DNA of 10,245 nucleotides, taken from assembly GCA_007118525.1 (NCBI GenBank), contig SKRK01000095.1, positions 1 through 10,245 on the forward strand, given 5' to 3'. A program made the translations under genes and the position numbers. Shown here one piece after another: positions 6,732 to 10,245 of this stretch. Numbering within the stretch: the first letter of the stretch is position 1; every line of letters starts with the position of its first letter. Below the pieces are notes generated by a model, which ran no database searches, was not told the DNA's origin, and worked only from the letters and a program-made list of their open reading frames with translations. Origin of the DNA: Balneolaceae bacterium (lineage in GTDB: Bacteria; Bacteroidota; Rhodothermia; Balneolales; Balneolaceae).

Positions 6732-8300
6732 ATGAATAGAACTCTTTTACTGCCGGTATTTACTACCCTTATATTTCTGATATCACTCTCAACCGCATTT
6801 GCACAGTCACAGTGGAGCCAGGATTTCCGGAAACAGATGGAGATCCCGAACATTATCAATATTGAGAGTTCAGATTCTCATTTCTATGTGCTCTCTGAAA
6901 GTGAAGGGCTTGTCGTGTTCAGGGCGCACCCCGACTCACTGCAATGGCTCTATACTTCTACGGGCATGCAGCAGCGCGGCAATATTCTTCAAAGCGATAT
7001 CCGGTTTGCCTATCTCTATGGAAATAACCGGAGGCTTACCGTTATTGAACCCACTTCGGTTCTGGGTGTCTATTCGTCAACCGTTTTACCCCAGCAGCCA
7101 AGGGCAACCATGAGGGTAGGCAACAATCTCTATATAGCTCTTGGCAGCGGCGGACTCGGCAAATTAAGCCTGGAAAGCCCTGAGAGCGTAGACTCTGACA
7201 TCACATATATCGACCGCGACAGGTTCAGAAACCGAACGGTAAACGATCTTACCACCGATCGCAACCAGATTCTCTATGTGCTCAGTGAAAACAACTACAT
7301 TGACATCTACTCCATCCGTCCGGAGGATGAACAAGCCGTGGTTGAACATGAAGAACGTGTTCAGATTGACAGAACTACGCAACGAATATTTCTTACTCAA
7401 AACGAACTGATCGGGTCGAGCCGCGACGGAACCATTTTTCTGATTAATTCGGATGGCAGGACCCGAACCATAGCCAATGTTGAGAATCCTGTTAACAAAT
7501 TAAGGATCTGGAATGACCAGCTTGTGGTGCATACCGAGAATAAAAATCTCTGGATTGGCCCTTTTCAGGAATCATTGGTGAGATGGAAATCGAACGAACG
7601 TGCAGGCAACTATTTTACAGTTACCGAAAATCAGCTCTGGATTTCCGAGTTTAACAATCTCTCCCCTGTGGTTAAACGAGAAGCCTCTGCAGAAAGAGAA
7701 GCAGCAGGCAGAGGAGACGGCACACTTCGGCTAAAAGAGATCAGCGATGTCATTATTCCGTTTCCGCGGCCTTTAATTCTGCCCATTGAACTTGAGCATA
7801 GTGTTGACGCATCGGTCTCATTCAGCTATGAAGCGCCATTTAATAATGCACGCATTCGCGGAAATTCATTTTACTGGCAGCCATCAGCTACGCAAACCGG
7901 CCGTCACAATGTTGAAATAATCGCCACCAGCGACGATGGACAAACCCACAGCCGTCAGTTTAATATTGATGTAAGGCCTTTCAATGCGCCTCCGCGGTTC
8001 ACCCCTTCGCGACCCGTAACTATACCTATTGGAGAAACCTTTCAGCTAGATATAAAAGCGGTGGATCCTGATGGGAAAAACAAGGATCTGATCCGGTACC
8101 TGGGCGTGGATATGCCCGACGGTGCGCGGCTGAATGAGAAAACCGGCAGGTTTACCTGGAACCCAAACATCCGCCAGGTGGGTACGCACAGATTCCAGGT
8201 TGTGGCAACGGATCAATATGGGGCAGCCGCATCTCAGAATTTTGAGATCACGGTAGTTGAGCTGGCGGAAGAGGCCGAAATCGAACAGGAAGAGTTTTAG
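6732..8300 (+). CDS. Exported protein: beta-propeller-like N-terminal region and two Ig-like (He_PIG-type) domains
   Basis: The 522-residue product starts 3 bases after the reductase stop codon. Residues 1-24 form a signal peptide with a hydrophobic core and a probable cut after AFA24. Residues about 27-312 show recurring short strands (YVLSESEGLVVF, LYIALGSGGLGKL, ILYVLSENNYIDIYSI, LIGSSRDGTIFLI) in the manner of a beta-propeller, without a named repeat family that I can assign. A charged linker (about 313-330) precedes two cadherin/Ig-like domains, about 335-415 and 418-505. Their endings, such as GRFTWNPNIRQVGTHRFQV, with TDQYG after them, fit the putative-Ig (He_PIG) pattern. The last residues are acidic (EEAEIEQEEF). 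No lipobox or C-terminal sorting domain is seen, so a periplasmic or secreted place is likely. No enzymatic residues are recognised; the function is unknown. Confidence 0.8.
   Translation: MNRTLLLPVFTTLIFLISLSTAFAQSQWSQDFRKQMEIPNIINIESSDSHFYVLSESEGLVVFRAHPDSLQWLYTSTGMQQRGNILQSDIRFAYLYGNNRRLTVIEPTSVLGVYSSTVLPQQPRATMRVGNNLYIALGSGGLGKLSLESPESVDSDITYIDRDRFRNRTVNDLTTDRNQILYVLSENNYIDIYSIRPEDEQAVVEHEERVQIDRTTQRIFLTQNELIGSSRDGTIFLINSDGRTRTIANVENPVNKLRIWNDQLVVHTENKNLWIGPFQESLVRWKSNERAGNYFTVTENQLWISEFNNLSPVVKREASAEREAAGRGDGTLRLKEISDVIIPFPRPLILPIELEHSVDASVSFSYEAPFNNARIRGNSFYWQPSATQTGRHNVEIIATSDDGQTHSRQFNIDVRPFNAPPRFTPSRPVTIPIGETFQLDIKAVDPDGKNKDLIRYLGVDMPDGARLNEKTGRFTWNPNIRQVGTHRFQVVATDQYGAAASQNFEITVVELAEEAEIEQEEF
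8287..8294 (+). promoter_or_regulatory. Shine-Dalgarno site deciding the mutY start
   Basis: AGGAAGAG lies within the last codons of the preceding gene and 7 bases before GTG at 8302. It is the clearest ribosome binding site in the window and supports the GTG start over the in-frame ATG at 8257, which would overlap the upstream gene by 44 bases and add 15 basic residues with no family counterpart. Confidence 0.65.
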
Positions 8301-8301
8301 C

Positions 8302-9396
8302 GTGTCAGAATTTTTTACAGAAGATCTGCTGCAGTGGTACCGTCATGAAAAACGCGACCTCCCCTGGAGACGCACGGATGATCCCTACAAAATCTGGATC
8401 TCCGAGATTATGCTCCAACAAACCCGTGTTGACACGGTTATACCCTATTACAACCGATTTGTTGATGTATTTCCCACGGTTCACGACCTTGCCGATGCCG
8501 GGCAGCAGCAGGTTTTAAAACTCTGGGAGGGCTTAGGCTACTACAGCCGCGGACGAAATCTCCATCAGGCAGCAAAAACAGTTGTGAGTGATTTTGATGG
8601 AGTACTTCCGGCCACCCATGATGAGATCTCCAAACTGAAGGGAGTTGGCCCTTACACTTCAGCAGCCATTTTGAGTATTGCCTTCCAAAAACCGTATGCT
8701 GTTGTGGATGGAAACGTTATCCGGGTTTTAACCCGTTACTTTGGCATCAAAGAGGATATCCGATCATCAAAGGTAAAAAACAGGGTGCAGGAGCTGGCTG
8801 ACGAATTGATCAGCCCGGACTCCCCCGGCGATTATAATCAGGCGGTAATGGAGCTGGGCGCCATGGTTTGCACTCCAAAAAATCCGGACTGCAACAAGTG
8901 TCCGGTATCATCCGGCTGTGTGGCGTACAATTCTGCTCAAACCGACATCATCCCCTATAAGTCGCCGGCTAAAAAAATACCTCATCACCAGATTGCGGTC
9001 GGCCTGATCGTAAATGGTAACAGTGAGCTGTTAATTGCACTGCGCCCCAACAATGTGATGCTTGGCGGGCTCTGGGAGTTTCCCGGCGGGAAGAGTCAGA
9101 GCGGCGAGTCGCTCCATCAAACTGTGACTCGCGAACTGAATGAAGAGCTTGGCGTTGAGGTGGAAGTATTTGAGAAATACCGGCAGTTAAAACACGCTTA
9201 TTCTCATTTTAAAATAACCCTGCACGCCTACTGGTGCCGCATCACTGAGGGTGACCCGCAACCTCGATCGAGTATGGAATTAAAGTGGGTAACACTGAAT
9301 GAGATCGATGATTACCCCTTTCCCAAGGCAAACAAAACGCTGATTGAAGGCCTGCAAAGCCTGAATGACAGCGAACTAAAACGGTTCCTGGTTTGA
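8302..9396 (+). CDS. mutY: A/G-specific adenine glycosylase with MutT-like C-terminal domain
   Basis: MutY removes adenine mispaired with 8-oxoguanine in base excision repair. With the GTG start the protein is 364 residues. Glu35 (SEIMLQQTRV) and Asp136 (VVDGNV) match the catalytic pair, KLKGVGPYTSAA (111-122) is the helix-hairpin-helix, and Cys190-X6-Cys197-X2-Cys200-X5-Cys206 binds the [4Fe-4S] cluster. The C-terminal domain (about 229-350) is MutT-like: GLWEFPGGK (256-264) begins a stretch that satisfies the Nudix pattern GX5EX7REUXEEXGU from Gly263 to Val285 (Glu269, Arg277, Glu278, Glu281, Glu282). YSH (300-302) takes the place of the FSH loop that reads 8-oxoG in MutY. The gene follows the exported protein by 1 base and overlaps the next gene by 1 base (TGATG). 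Confidence 0.95.
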   Translation: MSEFFTEDLLQWYRHEKRDLPWRRTDDPYKIWISEIMLQQTRVDTVIPYYNRFVDVFPTVHDLADAGQQQVLKLWEGLGYYSRGRNLHQAAKTVVSDFDGVLPATHDEISKLKGVGPYTSAAILSIAFQKPYAVVDGNVIRVLTRYFGIKEDIRSSKVKNRVQELADELISPDSPGDYNQAVMELGAMVCTPKNPDCNKCPVSSGCVAYNSAQTDIIPYKSPAKKIPHHQIAVGLIVNGNSELLIALRPNNVMLGGLWEFPGGKSQSGESLHQTVTRELNEELGVEVEVFEKYRQLKHAYSHFKITLHAYWCRITEGDPQPRSSMELKWVTLNEIDDYPFPKANKTLIEGLQSLNDSELKRFLV

Positions 9397-10235
9397 TGAA
9401 GCCACTTCCAAAACTCAGAAAACGCTCCAAAAAAGCACTCTTCGAGCTCAAGCCGTATCTCGACGATATAAACGACCGGGTAGAGCAGACCGGCTATATC
9501 GGGCACGATCCGGTTCAGTTTATGCACGCTTTTACCGATAAAAAAGATATTGAAATTGCGGGCTTTTTTGCAGCTACCATGGCCTGGGGCCGCCGCGACA
9601 TCGTGATATCCAAAGTGGATGACCTGCTAAAGCGAATGCACTACGACCCCTTCAATTTTATAGAGAACTACACCCAGGCTGAATTCAATCGTTTCCTGAA
9701 TTTCAAACACCGGACATTTAAACCGGTGGATATTCATGGAATGATCTTATCGCTTCAACAAATCTACCGGGATTATGATGATTTTGAAGCTTTTTGGAAG
9801 ATGTGTTATGAGAGCGGATCTGAACAAAACCGCCCGTTCCTGGCCCTTTTTCATGAAGAGTTTTTTGCCCGCAGCAGTGATCTATCCGGGCGCACCCGAA
9901 AACACATTTCAAATCCTGAAAAAGGGAGCACCTGCAAAAGGCTCTACATGTACCTGAGATGGACCATTCGCAAAGAGAGCCCCGTCGATTTGGGAATATG
10001 GAACTTCATGAACGCTTCCGAGCTGCTGGTTCCTTTTGATGTGCATGTAGCCCGTCAGGCGCGCCGGTATGGGCTCATCGCCAGGCGAACCAACGACTGG
10101 AAAACCGTGAATGAACTCACCTCCACCCTTGCGCTGATGAATCCTAAAGATCCCGCCCGATACGACTATGCCCTTTTTGGACTCGGAGCACTCGACCACG
10201 AACTGCCAAAACGATTTCTATTGAACAAGGTTTGA
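9396..10235 (+). CDS. TIGR02757 / DUF2400 family protein, uncharacterised
   Basis: The 279-residue product belongs to the TIGR02757 (DUF2400) family, common in Bacteroidota and relatives, with no established function. Recognised segments are AATMAWGRRD (59-68), TCKRLYMYLRW (179-189), SPVDLGIW (195-202), PFDVHVARQARRYGL (213-227) and DYALFGLGALDH (257-268). The PFDVHVAR stretch with Asp215 resembles the VDTHV motif of HhH-GPD DNA glycosylases, where the Asp is catalytic; this similarity is my observation and not proof of activity. ATG at 9396 is chosen because its A is the last base of the mutY TGA (TGATG), giving translational coupling; an in-frame TTG lies one codon earlier. No Shine-Dalgarno site is seen. 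The length is complete for the family, and the stop lies 10 bases before the window end. Confidence 0.9.
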   Translation: MKPLPKLRKRSKKALFELKPYLDDINDRVEQTGYIGHDPVQFMHAFTDKKDIEIAGFFAATMAWGRRDIVISKVDDLLKRMHYDPFNFIENYTQAEFNRFLNFKHRTFKPVDIHGMILSLQQIYRDYDDFEAFWKMCYESGSEQNRPFLALFHEEFFARSSDLSGRTRKHISNPEKGSTCKRLYMYLRWTIRKESPVDLGIWNFMNASELLVPFDVHVARQARRYGLIARRTNDWKTVNELTSTLALMNPKDPARYDYALFGLGALDHELPKRFLLNKV

Positions 10236-10245
10236 GTAAGGTGCA

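Noticed and set aside
8257..8301. ATG at 8257 as the mutY start
   Set aside because: It would add 15 mostly basic residues unlike MutY N-termini and overlap the upstream gene; GTG at 8302 has a good Shine-Dalgarno site at the right distance.
9909..10199. Minus-strand 96-codon frame near the right end
   Set aside because: It is antisense to the well-conserved C-terminal half of the DUF2400 protein and shows no motif or start signal of its own.
1..10245. tRNA, rRNA, CRISPR arrays, insertion sequences, phage or plasmid genes
   Set aside because: No cloverleaf, regularly spaced repeats, transposase, integrase or long terminal inverted repeats were seen; nearly all sequence is accounted for by housekeeping and lipid genes.

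Overview
The window most likely comes from a Bacteroidota-related bacterium, and the gene content fits the Balneolota/Rhodothermota side of that group. The grounds are a ceramide-type sphingolipid gene set, mostly absent Shine-Dalgarno sites with A-rich leaders, one promoter-like TTTG-N19-TATATTTA element of the Bacteroidota type, and moderate GC content by eye. The lineage is an inference; there is no rRNA or other marker gene to prove it.

Left half, all on the minus strand, read right to left: two GT4-family glycosyltransferases (5509-4376 and 4366-3257), a serine palmitoyltransferase (3171-1924), a GNAT-fold protein that fits bacterial ceramide synthase (1920-787), and the first 205 codons of class II fumarase (615 to the left edge). 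A 244-base divergent region (5510-5753) separates this block from the plus-strand block: an extended SDR matching the bacterial 3-ketosphinganine reductase CerR (5754-6728), an exported beta-propeller-like plus Ig-like protein (6732-8300), MutY with a MutT-like C-terminal domain (8302-9396), and a TIGR02757/DUF2400 protein (9396-10235). Genes in the plus block are 1-3 bases apart or overlap by 1 base, so they look like one transcript.

The central theme is sphingolipid synthesis. Spt would condense serine with a fatty acyl thioester, CerR would reduce the 3-keto group, the GNAT protein would N-acylate the sphingoid base, and the two glycosyltransferases could add sugars to the finished ceramide, giving a glycosphingolipid. 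All three core steps plus candidate head-group enzymes lie within about 6 kb around one divergent promoter region. The function of the GNAT protein, the reductase and the glycosyltransferases is inferred from family and context.

The second theme is oxidised-guanine repair. MutY carries both an FSH-like loop (Y-S-H) and what reads as a complete Nudix box, and it is translationally coupled to an uncharacterised protein with a motif resembling HhH-GPD DNA glycosylases. No tRNA, rRNA, CRISPR array, insertion sequence or phage gene was seen.
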